DNA of 64,000 nt. It comes from JBKHBT01 sp046542255. GTDB lineage: Bacteria > UBP14 > UBA6098 > JBKHBT01. A program made the translations under genes and the position numbers. The notes under the pieces are model-generated. The model was not told where the DNA came from. It saw nothing but the letters and a program-made list of their open reading frames with translations, and searched no databases. Positions 26,441 to 35,738 of the stretch are shown here, piece by piece (position 1 is the first letter of the stretch; each line of letters begins with the position of its first letter). The stretch covers positions 18,622 through 82,621 of the forward strand of contig JBKHBT010000003.1 of the NCBI GenBank assembly GCA_046542255.1, given 5' to 3'.

Positions 26441-26544
26441 AGTCATATATAAATAAAATCTATAATATATAATGCATTTAAAGCAAAAGGCCTTACTGAT
26501 GTTTTAGCCTGAAAAGTATGACAATGCGGAACAGCACATTGTCT
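26434..26544 (+). repeat. Interspersed palindromic repeat, copy A
   Basis: It begins TTTTAAAGTCATATATA, passes through an AT-rich middle, GCAAAAGG, TTACTGATGTTTTAGCCTG and AAAAGTATGACAATG, and ends CATTGTCT. GACAATG and CATTGTC form a 7-bp stem. It covers the stop codon of the cupin gene and separates it from the convergent membrane protein. The same element is at 52261-52369 and, inverted, at 58752-58862. Confidence 0.85.
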
Positions 26545-26558
26545 ATAAACACCTGCAA

Positions 26559-28145
26559 TCAATGTCTTACAGGCACTCTTGTCTCGACCCCGGCAGGCAT
26601 ATTCCTGCGGAATTCCATGAAATTTCGTATCAGGCGCTCTGCCTTTGATGAATCTATAGCAAAAACAAGAATCGAATCATCCGCACAAATTTCATTTTGT
26701 GGACTTACCCAACTTCCGCATTTAATCCATGAGCTATCTACATGGAAAAATTCATAGATTATTGCGATTTGGGGCTTTTCATTTTCGATAAAACATCTTA
26801 TCGTATCCATATGTCTATCTTGTCTTTCTGCTACCGGAATCGCAAGTTCTTTTGTTCCAAGGCCATAGGGGTCGATTAGCTGAAATTCTGCCAGGAAACT
26901 GGGGGCACCAATATCATTAACCACGATTGTTTCGCCTTCATAAAATCGCTCGATAAACTTCCCTATCTGATACTGCTGCCGATATATGGTATGTGGCGCC
27001 CTACTGACTATTCGATAAGAATCGATTGTCCTGAAACCGATCAGCCCGATAGTTAAAACAAAGGCTACAATAATCACTATCTTCCTGGTGATGCTGCCTT
27101 TAATAAATCCAAATGCCTGTCGATAGGAATTGAAAAAGACAAATATTCCTATAGCATAAAGATATGCTTCGTAACGATATAGCCATCCAAATCTTGATAC
27201 ATGCGAATGAGCAAAAAATGTCAAAATAAAAAGGCCAGTTAAAATAGTTCCCAGAGCAAAGAGCTTTTTTTTATTTTTAATTAAGAAAATAAAAACCGCT
27301 ATATTCCATCCAATGATTGGCAGAACATAAGGGAATTTAAAGGGTTGGTACAGGAAATTCACAAATAGCTTAGCAATATTCTTAAAGCTATCGAAGTTGC
27401 CCGTATTGCCTTTTATCACCAGCGATGTCGGCAGAAAATGCCATCCATTCGACTTTGCGATAATTCCCATCACAATAATTGGGATAAAGCCAAGTAAAAG
27501 AAGCAAGAAAGCCCGGCCAAACCGCTTCATATATATAAGAACCAAAAAAACAGCCATCACCATAAAAAGGCCCTCATAACGAGCGCCGACAAGCAAAGGT
27601 GCAATAATAAAAGGCCAAACATCACCATTTTCTGATTTATGCAAATCCAAAAGCATAAGCGATGCACGATGTATAAAAATGATAGAGAGCATGATATGCA
27701 AATTATGCTCCATGCCAAGCATAGTAATAACCGGTAATGGAATTATGATAACGGATAGAAAGAGCATATACCAGATATCTTTATCTCTGAAGTGCTCTAT
27801 TTTGGCACAATTATAAAGAGAAATAATTGCTAAAATGCCAAAAATGATATTCAAAATAAAGGGAATAATCTCTTTTATACCAAAAATAGCAAATAATAAT
27901 GAAATAAGAGCAGTCCAAAGCGGCGATGAAGATGCCGATGCGAAATTTCCATCAGAAAAACCCCATGTTTGGTTTAATGCCATATTTTTGGCAATTGCCA
28001 TATGAATATATGCATCATCGAGGGCATAAATTAATTTGCCGTCATTGTCTTTTAGGGAAATTATCGCGAAGATCGAAACGATAAAAAGATATAATAATAT
28101 TGCCAACAGGAGAGCCGTCTTTGCATTTGGAATATTTCTTCTCAT
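26559..28145 (-). CDS. Polytopic membrane protein, GT-C glycosyltransferase-like
   Basis: The 528-residue protein has about ten to twelve hydrophobic segments and an A-L-D-D-A-Y-I-H motif (Asp43, Asp44) in the first extracytoplasmic loop, as in GT-C enzymes that use polyprenyl-phosphate sugars. The last 120 residues form a soluble C-terminal domain. I infer lipid-linked sugar transfer in the inner membrane, with donor and acceptor unknown. No polysaccharide cluster is adjacent. The start ATG overlaps the stop of the helicase gene by 4 bases. Confidence 0.7.
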   Translation of the reverse strand: MRRNIPNAKTALLLAILLYLFIVSIFAIISLKDNDGKLIYALDDAYIHMAIAKNMALNQTWGFSDGNFASASSSPLWTALISLLFAIFGIKEIIPFILNIIFGILAIISLYNCAKIEHFRDKDIWYMLFLSVIIIPLPVITMLGMEHNLHIMLSIIFIHRASLMLLDLHKSENGDVWPFIIAPLLVGARYEGLFMVMAVFLVLIYMKRFGRAFLLLLLGFIPIIVMGIIAKSNGWHFLPTSLVIKGNTGNFDSFKNIAKLFVNFLYQPFKFPYVLPIIGWNIAVFIFLIKNKKKLFALGTILTGLFILTFFAHSHVSRFGWLYRYEAYLYAIGIFVFFNSYRQAFGFIKGSITRKIVIIVAFVLTIGLIGFRTIDSYRIVSRAPHTIYRQQYQIGKFIERFYEGETIVVNDIGAPSFLAEFQLIDPYGLGTKELAIPVAERQDRHMDTIRCFIENEKPQIAIIYEFFHVDSSWIKCGSWVSPQNEICADDSILVFAIDSSKAERLIRNFMEFRRNMPAGVETRVPVRH

Positions 28146-30982
28146 GCAAGATGATCGGTTAGAAATGCGATAAGCTGGTCGCTAGTTGTAATCCTTTGAA
28201 CCCTGACAGGTGCAGAATTAACAAATTCTCGCCCATAAAAGCTTTTTACGATTCTGGTATCGAGTACCAGGAGTGCGCCGATATCAGTTTCGCTTCGTAT
28301 CAGCCTTCCTATCCCCTGCCGAAATTTTATCACTGCCTCGGGCACGGAATATTCCATGAAGGCATTGCCTCCTCTTTTGGTTATTCTGTCAAGTTGCGCT
28401 GCAATGTATGGTTCCGATGGAACTGCGAATGGTAATTTGGCGAGAAGCAGTATCTCCAGGCTTTCGCCGGGAACATCGACGCCTTCCCAGAAGCTCTCTG
28501 TACCCAAAAGAACAGATTCTGGCTCTTCGCGAAATGTCCTTGTCAATGAATTGCGTGAGCCGGTAAGGCTCTGCGCCAGGACTGGAATACCTTCTGTCTC
28601 GAGAGTTTGCGCGACTGTATTGTAAACATCCTTGAGCATAGCATAGCTTGTAAAAAGTGCCAATGTTCCACGTCTGAGTTTAATAGAAAGCTCGGTAATA
28701 AGCTCGGAAAGCTTATCATTAAAATATCGTGATTTTGTCGGCGGCATCCACATCGGAATAGCAAAAACGAGTTGATTCTCGAAATTATAAGGGCTGCTCA
28801 TAAGAAATGTGCTCACACGCTCTGGTTCCACATGCTGAAAACCGAGCCGATTCATAATGTAGTCGAAATTTCCAGCGATAGATAATGTCGCCGATGTCAT
28901 AACAACCGACTTTCTGGGCTGAAGAAGAAATTTATACATAAGCTCATCGATATCCAGTGGTGCAAATGCCAGAGATGCATCGGTTTTATCTTTTCCAGAT
29001 GGTGATTCCATCCACAAAACCCGCTCACCCGCTTCTTTTGGATTCAATAGAATTGTCATAACTCCAGCTATCTCGGTCAATCTTTCACCGGCTGCATGGG
29101 CTTCTCCCAAAGCTCGAGAAAGCTTGTCATTCTCGTCATCGGGGATTTCACCCAGAAATACCTCGGTTTTATCGACCAGCTCTAAAATATCGGCAATTAA
29201 TTTCTCTGCCGGCTTTTTTATCTTTTTGAAAACCTTATTCTCTGAAGTATATCTTTCGCGCACACTGTATCTTGCGCTTTTCCAATTGTAAACCCTTTCC
29301 ATCTCGCCGGAAAACCTTGTAAAAAAGGCATCGATTTTTTGCATAAGCTCCTGAACATCATCGATAATACCTTTGGAACGATCATCGACATGGCTTCCCG
29401 GGCCTTCGTGCTCGGTCCAAAGATTGACTATATCGATAATTGCGCCGCCCTCTTTGGGATATTCGGTGTAAAGCTCAGAAAGTGGCGCCCTAAAACGCCA
29501 GGGCGCAATTCCATCGCCAAAATGGTCTGCGGCAACTTTTTCGAGAGAATGTGCTTCGTCTATAATACAGTTATCGTATTCGCCAAGGATCGTATTCGAC
29601 TCGAGGTCCGAGAAAAGAAGCGCGTGATTAACAACAACGATATTTGCATCGGCAACAGCGCTTCGCACCTTTGTAACAAAGCACTCTTTGTAGAATGGGC
29701 ATTTTCTTCCGGCACAACTTCTGCCCTCGGCAAGAAGCTTCATCCACAGGAAATGATACCTGCCCTTATTAAATGAAGTATTCTCGACAATATCGCCGCT
29801 GTCGGTTTCCCAGAGCCAAATAACAAGCGAAGCAAAGGCATCCAGTTCCGAAAAACTAAGCTGGTCGGGATCACTCAAAAATCTATCGAAGCGGTAACGG
29901 CAGATATAATTGGCACGGCCTTTAAGAAGCACAGCCTTGAAATCCACCGGCAAAGCCCTATTCAATACGGGAATATCCTTGAAAAATAGCTGTTCTTGAA
30001 GATTCTTGGTTTTCGTAGAAACGACAATTTTCGTATTATTAGCTCTCGACCAAAATATCGATGGAATCAGATATGCAAAGGATTTACCTGTTCCGGTGCC
30101 AGCTTCTGCGAGAAGATATTTCGCTTCTTTGAAGGCTTCAAGAACCTTTTCAGACATATTAATCTGAATATCTCTTTCTGCAAATCCCGGTATGAATTTG
30201 GGCAATGGCCCATTGAATGATAAAGCCTTGATAAGATCATTGTCTTCGAAATCGAAAGCGGAAATATCGGGTTTTCCAATTGTATTTGCAAGGTTGGTGA
30301 GATACTTTGGATCCTCAAGCGGTGGTTTAGTTTCGATATTCTCTCTTTGCGCCCTTGCGGCGGTAACCATTTGCGATAAGCCCGGCATCGCAGAATAGCG
30401 AAGCAAAAAAGCCATCTGCTCGACCAAACCACGCGGCAGGGATAAAAACCTTGCCCAAAGGCAATTGCAAATCTCGACCAATACTTCGACATCTGCAAAA
30501 GCGCGATGTGCTTGAGTAAGTTCTATACCAAAGAATTCTGCAATAGTTGTTAATTTGTGGTTTACAAGACGTGGGTATAGTATTCTGGCAAGAGCGAGTG
30601 AATCGAATGTTGAATTGAATAAATTTGGCAGGCCCAGCTTTTCCAATCTTTTGCGGATAAAACCGCTATCGAATTGGACATTGTGAGCCACAAGCGGCAA
30701 ATCGCCAGCAAATTCAAGAAATTCCTGTAGTACTAGTTCTTCGCTTTCTGCATCTTCGACCATATCCGGTGATATCGATGTCAATTTTTGTATATTTAGC
30801 GGAATACTTGCACGGGGCTTTATAAATTTATTAAAACGCTCTCTGATCTCGCCTAACTCAACCCTGGCTGCTGCGATTTCTATAATCTCGCATCGCTCTG
30901 GATCAAATCCGGTCGTTTCCAGATCGAAAGCGATGTATTGTCTTAAACCTAATGGTACTATTTTATTTTCTATATCTGCCAA
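28142..30982 (-). CDS. dinG: DnaQ-like exonuclease fused to DinG/XPD-type helicase
   Basis: A 946-residue two-domain protein. Residues about 10-175 are a DEDD 3'-5' exonuclease (F-D-L-E-T-T-G, H-N-V-Q-F-D, and H-R-A-x-x-D). The rest is a superfamily 2 helicase with Walker A A-G-T-G-T-G-K-S, D-E-A-H box, and late motifs W-E-G-V-D and Q-G-I-G-R-L-I-R. A Cys cluster (C-A-G-R-K-C-P-F-Y-K-E-C) could hold an iron-sulphur cluster, as in XPD helicases. I prefer TTG 30982, five bases after GGAGG; a GTG at 31003 without a ribosome site is the alternative. This fusion is the common DinG form of Gram-positive bacteria. Role: DNA repair or R-loop removal. Confidence 0.92.
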   Translation of the reverse strand: MADIENKIVPLGLRQYIAFDLETTGFDPERCEIIEIAAARVELGEIRERFNKFIKPRASIPLNIQKLTSISPDMVEDAESEELVLQEFLEFAGDLPLVAHNVQFDSGFIRKRLEKLGLPNLFNSTFDSLALARILYPRLVNHKLTTIAEFFGIELTQAHRAFADVEVLVEICNCLWARFLSLPRGLVEQMAFLLRYSAMPGLSQMVTAARAQRENIETKPPLEDPKYLTNLANTIGKPDISAFDFEDNDLIKALSFNGPLPKFIPGFAERDIQINMSEKVLEAFKEAKYLLAEAGTGTGKSFAYLIPSIFWSRANNTKIVVSTKTKNLQEQLFFKDIPVLNRALPVDFKAVLLKGRANYICRYRFDRFLSDPDQLSFSELDAFASLVIWLWETDSGDIVENTSFNKGRYHFLWMKLLAEGRSCAGRKCPFYKECFVTKVRSAVADANIVVVNHALLFSDLESNTILGEYDNCIIDEAHSLEKVAADHFGDGIAPWRFRAPLSELYTEYPKEGGAIIDIVNLWTEHEGPGSHVDDRSKGIIDDVQELMQKIDAFFTRFSGEMERVYNWKSARYSVRERYTSENKVFKKIKKPAEKLIADILELVDKTEVFLGEIPDDENDKLSRALGEAHAAGERLTEIAGVMTILLNPKEAGERVLWMESPSGKDKTDASLAFAPLDIDELMYKFLLQPRKSVVMTSATLSIAGNFDYIMNRLGFQHVEPERVSTFLMSSPYNFENQLVFAIPMWMPPTKSRYFNDKLSELITELSIKLRRGTLALFTSYAMLKDVYNTVAQTLETEGIPVLAQSLTGSRNSLTRTFREEPESVLLGTESFWEGVDVPGESLEILLLAKLPFAVPSEPYIAAQLDRITKRGGNAFMEYSVPEAVIKFRQGIGRLIRSETDIGALLVLDTRIVKSFYGREFVNSAPVRVQRITTSDQLIAFLTDHLA

Positions 30983-31161
30983 TTCCACCTCCAACAATTC
31001 CACCTAATATAAATTCAATTCGCAATTTATTCAATTGCTTTTTTATCTCTTCTAAAACCATACAAGATCATCTAAAAAATAATTACTTAATCTCCCTCGA
31101 AATCACTCAAAGAATATTGCTGAGCCTGTGGAAGTAGCCGATAAGAAGAGTTTTACGAATA

Positions 31162-31223
31162 AAGGATTTTACGGATGATTTAGATATTTGAAGTATGACA
31201 ATGCTTCAAATTAAGCATTGTGT
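31162..31223 (+). repeat. Interspersed palindromic repeat, copy D (diverged, short)
   Basis: AAGGATTTTACGGATGATTT, then GAAGTATGACAATGC and GCATTGTGTG, align with the right half of copies A-C. The hairpin here is ACAATGCTT/AAGCATTGT around CAAATT, nine perfect pairs; the two inner pairs differ from copy C but pairing is kept. The remaining 30983-31269 gap shows nothing else. Confidence 0.7.
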
Positions 31224-31269
31224 GGAATTTGGCAATCAGTTTAGCTTTATCGATAAGGCCAATATTCTA

Positions 31270-32337
31270 TCACCAGAAGCAACAAGAAGGGCTTCGTCTT
31301 CCGATTTGCTTAGTGATTCCAAATGTTATCCCTAGAGAATGTTGCACGCCTAAGTCCTCTACTGGTGGTTCATTATCGCCGAACCAATAATCAGACCTTG
31401 CCGTACCGGCAAATATCATACGGTAGCGTACATCGAGCATCAAACGAAAGTCATAGGTCTGGAATGCGACCATGCCGCCTCCAAGATTCAATGCCAGGCC
31501 ATTGGTATTGAGGTTATATTCTTCGGTATAATAATACCATTCTTCATCATCTTCATAATTATAATACGATGATTCCGGCCTTGAAACAGTTGTCGAAAGC
31601 CAATGAATCCCTGCTCCTGCTGAAACATAAGGCGCGAAATCATTTTTAGAGAAAAGATAAAGCATCGAAATATCAGCGCCGACATCACTTTCGCCATCGC
31701 CAAAAACACCATTATTCGCTCCATAGGAAAAAATACCCTCGACGGCAAATTGCTCCATCTCATATAGGCCAATTGTCTGGAATGTTACCATAGATTCATC
31801 AAAGTAGCTATCCGGGAAAGGCATTGAATAACCGATCCTGAAGCCTACAGTATAGTAATTCTGTCTTCGAAGATTCAATTGGCTTTCACTCTGTGTGATA
31901 TTGCTTTTATTAATGACTCCACTAGCAGATTCGCCAGCCACTAATCCTTCGACAAGCCTTCCGGCTACTCGATCAACATCTTCGAAGGTTTGTGATGTCA
32001 ATCTGTCAGAATGTTCTACTGTGCCTGATTTATAGTCATAATAGAAAATTGCGATAATGTATTTTTCGCCAAGTCCAGTGATCGAGCCCCAAAAAGCATA
32101 ATCGCTATCGCTTTTTATCTCTCTTGCACAGTCGATTCCGAAACAATCTTCGCCATCAGGTATCTCTTTGACATCGAAACCTGCCTGCATAAGTTCGATA
32201 CGGAAAATCTCTCTTAATGATTCAACATAGCCTTCATCGGTATTTACGCTCTTAAAACCCAGAAGATCGACAGTCTCTTGTGCAAATGCTAATTGCAGAA
32301 TAAGGCTTAGGATGAATAAATATTGTAATTTTTTCAT
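31270..32337 (-). CDS. Exported protein with predicted outer-membrane beta-barrel
   Basis: The 355-residue protein has a signal peptide (M-K-K-L-Q-Y-L-F, cleaved after A-F-A-Q), an N-terminal domain of about 130 residues, and a C-terminal half of amphipathic strands with G-L-A-L-N-L-G-G-G and Y-V-S-A-G-A-G-I patterns seen in small porin-like barrels. The N-terminal domain contains C-F-G-I-D-C-A, which could form a disulphide. The N-terminal D-L-L-G-F-K-S-x-x-T-D-E pattern resembles domains that bind TolB-like partners, but I cannot name the family. ATG 32337 has AGGAGG upstream. The gene is monocistronic and divergent from the methyltransferase. Confidence 0.7.
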   Translation of the reverse strand: MKKLQYLFILSLILQLAFAQETVDLLGFKSVNTDEGYVESLREIFRIELMQAGFDVKEIPDGEDCFGIDCAREIKSDSDYAFWGSITGLGEKYIIAIFYYDYKSGTVEHSDRLTSQTFEDVDRVAGRLVEGLVAGESASGVINKSNITQSESQLNLRRQNYYTVGFRIGYSMPFPDSYFDESMVTFQTIGLYEMEQFAVEGIFSYGANNGVFGDGESDVGADISMLYLFSKNDFAPYVSAGAGIHWLSTTVSRPESSYYNYEDDEEWYYYTEEYNLNTNGLALNLGGGMVAFQTYDFRLMLDVRYRMIFAGTARSDYWFGDNEPPVEDLGVQHSLGITFGITKQIGRRSPSCCFW

Positions 32338-32483
32338 TTGAGTCCTCCTTTAATTTATATAAATATTCATTTCAAATCATATAAAAACAAGCAAAAAATC
32401 CATTAAGGCGAAATATCCATCGAAAAAAATAGCTTAAATAAATTATTCATTGACGAGTTATATATTATTGCTAAGTTTGTCAT

Positions 32484-33317
32484 ATGTCGAAAGATAAATC
32501 AAAACCGGACCCAAGGAACCGCCTTAATGAATTGACTAATCGAGAATGGATTTTATTTCAGAAATCATGGTTTATCCATAATCCACCGCCTCGCAAAAAG
32601 GATACGCGGCTACACCCTGCGAAATTTCCGGAGGAAATGATAAAAGAATTTCTCGAGTTTTTCACCAAAAATGGCCAGATAGTTCTGGATCCCATGGTTG
32701 GGACAGGTTCGAGCGTTCTTGCTGCCGTGGAAAGCGGAAGGGTAGGAATAGGTATCGAATTGCAGGAGAAATTTGCTAAAATTGCAAATGAGCAATTGCA
32801 AAATTGTGAAAGTGACTATCAACAAGCTAAAGAACAATCGCAAATAATTATTGGGGATGCAAGAAATATCGATAAGATGGGCCTTCCCGAAATCGATTAT
32901 GTCATTACATCACCACCCTATTGGGATATGCTACACCGTGGAGGAAAATTCCGCAAAGAGCGGGGTAACTCATCCGCTGAAAACCTTATCTATTCCGAAG
33001 ATAAAATAGATATTGGCAATATCGATGACTATGAAGATTTTCTCGATTCGCTCGAGGAGATATATCGCCATGTTTACAATGTCATGCGCAATAAAGCATA
33101 TATGACTGTCATCGTCAAGAATGTCAAAAAAGGAGGCAGAATGTATCCTCTTGCATGGGATATCGGCAAAAGGCTATCGAAATTCTTTGTACTAAAAGAC
33201 GAGAAAATCTGGTTACAGGATAATCAACGCCTTGCGCCTTATGGAATGTTCTATGCATGGGTTTCCAATACTTTTCATAATTATTGCCTGCAATTTCAGA
33301 AAAATGATAACCGATGA
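32484..33317 (+). CDS. DNA methyltransferase, N4-cytosine/N6-adenine type
   Basis: The 277-residue protein has motif X-like H-P-A-K-F-P (44-49), the AdoMet-binding motif I D-P-M-V-G-T-G (69-75), a G-I-G-I-E-L motif II, and the catalytic motif IV T-S-P-P-Y-W (142-147). S-P-P-Y with this spacing is commoner in N4-cytosine enzymes. Motif order X-I-IV places it in the gamma-like arrangement. No restriction endonuclease, specificity subunit or repair nuclease is adjacent, so it is an orphan. Target recognition probably lies in the 150-220 region. The predicted start ATG 32484 lacks a strong ribosome site. Confidence 0.88.
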   Translation: MSKDKSKPDPRNRLNELTNREWILFQKSWFIHNPPPRKKDTRLHPAKFPEEMIKEFLEFFTKNGQIVLDPMVGTGSSVLAAVESGRVGIGIELQEKFAKIANEQLQNCESDYQQAKEQSQIIIGDARNIDKMGLPEIDYVITSPPYWDMLHRGGKFRKERGNSSAENLIYSEDKIDIGNIDDYEDFLDSLEEIYRHVYNVMRNKAYMTVIVKNVKKGGRMYPLAWDIGKRLSKFFVLKDEKIWLQDNQRLAPYGMFYAWVSNTFHNYCLQFQKNDNR

Positions 33318-33402
33318 CTCGATAATATGTGTTCTTTTGTCTTAGAAAGCTCTTATCTTATTTGTAGTTTTACTTTAGTTATTGGTATTTTTGCCGACAA
33401 TT

Positions 33403-33478
33403 ATAATAGCCCGGAAGCAGCGCCCAAGTATCTACTTGAATGTCGTGCAGTAGAGAATGTTTCCGGGCTGGTTATTAT
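33403..33478. ncRNA. Candidate structured RNA element closed by AGCCCGGAA/TTCCGGGCT
   Basis: In the 33318-33575 gap, 33408-33416 pairs perfectly with 33461-33469, and ATAAT/ATTAT (33403-33407 and 33474-33478) extends the helix across a four-base bulge. Inside, CAAGT/ACTTG forms a tetraloop hairpin (33425-33438), alternatively CTACT pairs with AGTAG. A multi-branched RNA is plausible. It ends about 100 bases before mltG. No known riboswitch consensus was recognised, and strand is uncertain. A 63-codon frame through it (33327-33518) looks non-coding. Confidence 0.45.
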
Positions 33479-33575
33479 GATTTTCAAACACATAAAACCT
33501 CCATTGCGCAAAATCTGATTTTTGATTATTTTTCAGCCGAAAATTGATTCTATTTGTAATCCTACGGAGAGAGCA

Positions 33576-34568
33576 ATGAAATTAGCAATAAAGATAATTA
33601 TTTGGGTCATTATTTTACTCATCGGAATATCTGCCATACTATACAATAAAATATTCATACCACACACCCAGCATGACTTTGATAGCGGTGTTGTAATAGA
33701 GATACCGGAGGGCTCGAGTTCGACCAGGATTGGGCAAATCCTATATGAAAAGGGTTTGATCGAAAGCCCCATGATTTTTCGCTATACCGCGAAATTCACA
33801 GGCACAGCATCTTCATTGCGAGCAGGACGGCATGTTATCAGACGGCCGATGTCTATCTATGAACTTGCCGAGGCACTCTCTAAGACAGGCGGTTCATATG
33901 ATATCAAGGTTACAATCCCGGAAGGGTGGACAATCTTCCAGATTGCTATTATCTTCGAAAATGAAATGAATATCGATAGCACCGAATTCTACGATGTCGT
34001 TTTCTCACAAAAGCTCCTCGATTCTCTTAAATTAGATGTGCCGAGTTTCGAGGGTTTTCTCTTTCCCGATACTTATCTTTTCCCCGAGACTTTCACTGCA
34101 CACGATGTAGTGCTTCGAATGTATAGCGAATTCAAAAAAATGTGGGCGACAAAAAAAGAGATGGCTGCCGAATATGGCCGGCCGATGGAAGAGATTATTA
34201 CTCTGGCATCTATAATCGAATCAGAAGCGACTACAGCTTCCGAAAGGACGACTATATCATCGGTCTATAATAATCGCCTTCGAATCGGCATGATGCTTCA
34301 AGCCGACCCAACAACAATCTATGGCCTAAAGCTATTCCACAGACCACTTACGCTCAAAGATTTGCGAACGGATAATCCGTATAATACCTATTTTCATAAA
34401 GGACTGCCACCTGGCCCAATTTGCAACCCTTCCGAGGGCTGCATCGTGGCAGCCATGAACCCGGCTGAAACGCCATATCTATATTTTGTCTCGAAAGAAG
34501 ACGGAACACATAAATTCTCGCGGACACTGAAAGAACATCATCAGGCAATACGTGATATTCGTAATTGA
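33576..34568 (+). CDS. mltG: Endolytic murein transglycosylase MltG
   Basis: The 330-residue protein has one N-terminal transmembrane helix, a LysM-like part (I-P-E-G-S-S-S-T-R-I-G and I-P-E-G-W-T-I-F-Q-I-A) and the YceG catalytic domain with A-S-I-I-E-S-E, in which Glu215 is the catalytic acid, plus L-Q-A-D-P-T and G-L-P-P-G-P-I-C-N. It cuts nascent glycan strands in the periplasm to set their length. ATG 33576 has GGAGAG upstream and places the signal anchor at the N-terminus; a frame from 33522 adds an unlikely leader. Its stop is six bases from the convergent serine hydrolase. Confidence 0.96.
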   Translation: MKLAIKIIIWVIILLIGISAILYNKIFIPHTQHDFDSGVVIEIPEGSSSTRIGQILYEKGLIESPMIFRYTAKFTGTASSLRAGRHVIRRPMSIYELAEALSKTGGSYDIKVTIPEGWTIFQIAIIFENEMNIDSTEFYDVVFSQKLLDSLKLDVPSFEGFLFPDTYLFPETFTAHDVVLRMYSEFKKMWATKKEMAAEYGRPMEEIITLASIIESEATTASERTTISSVYNNRLRIGMMLQADPTTIYGLKLFHRPLTLKDLRTDNPYNTYFHKGLPPGPICNPSEGCIVAAMNPAETPYLYFVSKEDGTHKFSRTLKEHHQAIRDIRN

Positions 34569-34574
34569 TAGATA

Positions 34575-35657
34575 TTATTGAAGCTTCTCTTGCAATAAAT
34601 CCCTAAATTCGCCATTTGTTAGTATTTCCAGTTCAAATTTATTCATACTGATTTGTAGCCTGGTATTTTGGATATAACCAAGATTATCGATGAAATAGGC
34701 AAGCTCGGTGGTATTGCCTTCATTATCGGTTGCATAAAGGGCTTTAGTCAATACAAACATTGTCGAACCGCCTTTCATGCCGGCATGTTTCAGCCATTTC
34801 TGGTTTGCGGAGTTTTCCATAGGGAATTCCATGACTTCATCGAGGTACTTATGGACATCATCGCTGAAATATTCTTTGCTATTTAGTTTGCTCATAAGCT
34901 CGACATATTCAGCGGCAGTGGACGCAGGAAGACGTTCTGACCAGAGCCTTTGATATTCCATGGTCAGATTCTCAGGTGTATCATTGCCGATTTGATCATT
35001 CTTGATTTTATTGTGTATCTCTTGAGAAATTGCGATATACTCCTGCATCGGCATTTGCTTGATTTTCTCTACTATTTTATCAGCTTTCAATGATGGATAT
35101 TCCTCTTTGCCTACAAGCAGCGAAGATACGATATAATATATTTCGCTATGGTCTTTGATTCCAAGGCTGTCTATTCTGCTGTTTATATTATCGAGGCCAA
35201 GTTTGTCGATTAGCCATTCGGTATTTGCATTGGAACTATATTTTATCATGCCTTTGGCAATCTCACGGATTGGGATTTTGTTATCTTTTGCTTTGCTGGA
35301 TACTGAATTTTTCCATATCCTATGTGCTCCACCATCGGTTTTTTTAATCCAGTATTTGTCGATATCTGAGAATGTTATCATCTGATCCGCATCTATAATG
35401 CCATCTGCTGCCTGATATGCATATTCGATTGCAATGATTATTTTCATTGTACTTGCAAGAGGCATCATTTTTTCAGGATTCAATGAGCAGATTGTATCAC
35501 CATCTTGCACCAATAAAATTGCCGCATTTTCATTATTTTCCAAAATATGGTCAGTTATACGATCGGCCTGTGGTCTGAAATAGAGCGCACTGGAGACCAC
35601 TATTCCGATTAGTAAAATGGCCACGATTGCGACTATGATAAGAATTCTTTTTAGCAT
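34575..35657 (-). CDS. Membrane-anchored serine hydrolase, beta-lactamase/PBP fold
   Basis: The 360-residue protein has an N-terminal transmembrane anchor and the active-site motifs of the class A beta-lactamase fold: S-T-M-K (Ser69, Lys72), S-S-N (Ser141, Asn143) and K-G-G-S near residue 300. The Glu166 region of true lactamases is not obvious, so a peptidase or esterase role on the cell envelope fits at least as well as drug resistance. It lies 81 bases after batE in the same direction and may be the last gene of the Bat run. Confidence 0.82.
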   Translation of the reverse strand: MLKRILIIVAIVAILLIGIVVSSALYFRPQADRITDHILENNENAAILLVQDGDTICSLNPEKMMPLASTMKIIIAIEYAYQAADGIIDADQMITFSDIDKYWIKKTDGGAHRIWKNSVSSKAKDNKIPIREIAKGMIKYSSNANTEWLIDKLGLDNINSRIDSLGIKDHSEIYYIVSSLLVGKEEYPSLKADKIVEKIKQMPMQEYIAISQEIHNKIKNDQIGNDTPENLTMEYQRLWSERLPASTAAEYVELMSKLNSKEYFSDDVHKYLDEVMEFPMENSANQKWLKHAGMKGGSTMFVLTKALYATDNEGNTTELAYFIDNLGYIQNTRLQISMNKFELEILTNGEFRDLLQEKLQ

Positions 35658-35738
35658 AATTCCCTTTCTATAGTTTTTATAACTATTAGAAGAAGATGAT
35701 TTTTGGGTTTAGCGTCAATAGAAATTTTAATGTGGCTA

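Noticed and set aside
33408..33430. Resemblance to the SRP RNA motif (CCGGAAGCAGC)
   Set aside because: The conserved GGTCAGG part and the tetraloop stem of 4.5S RNA are missing, and the flanking pairing differs.
33327..33518. 63-codon reading frame between the methyltransferase and mltG
   Set aside because: It has no ribosome site, contains the inverted repeat at 33408-33469, and its composition is not protein-like.
34575..35657. Classical beta-lactamase resistance gene
   Set aside because: The Glu166 region is not evident and the protein is membrane-anchored, so a general serine hydrolase is the safer call.
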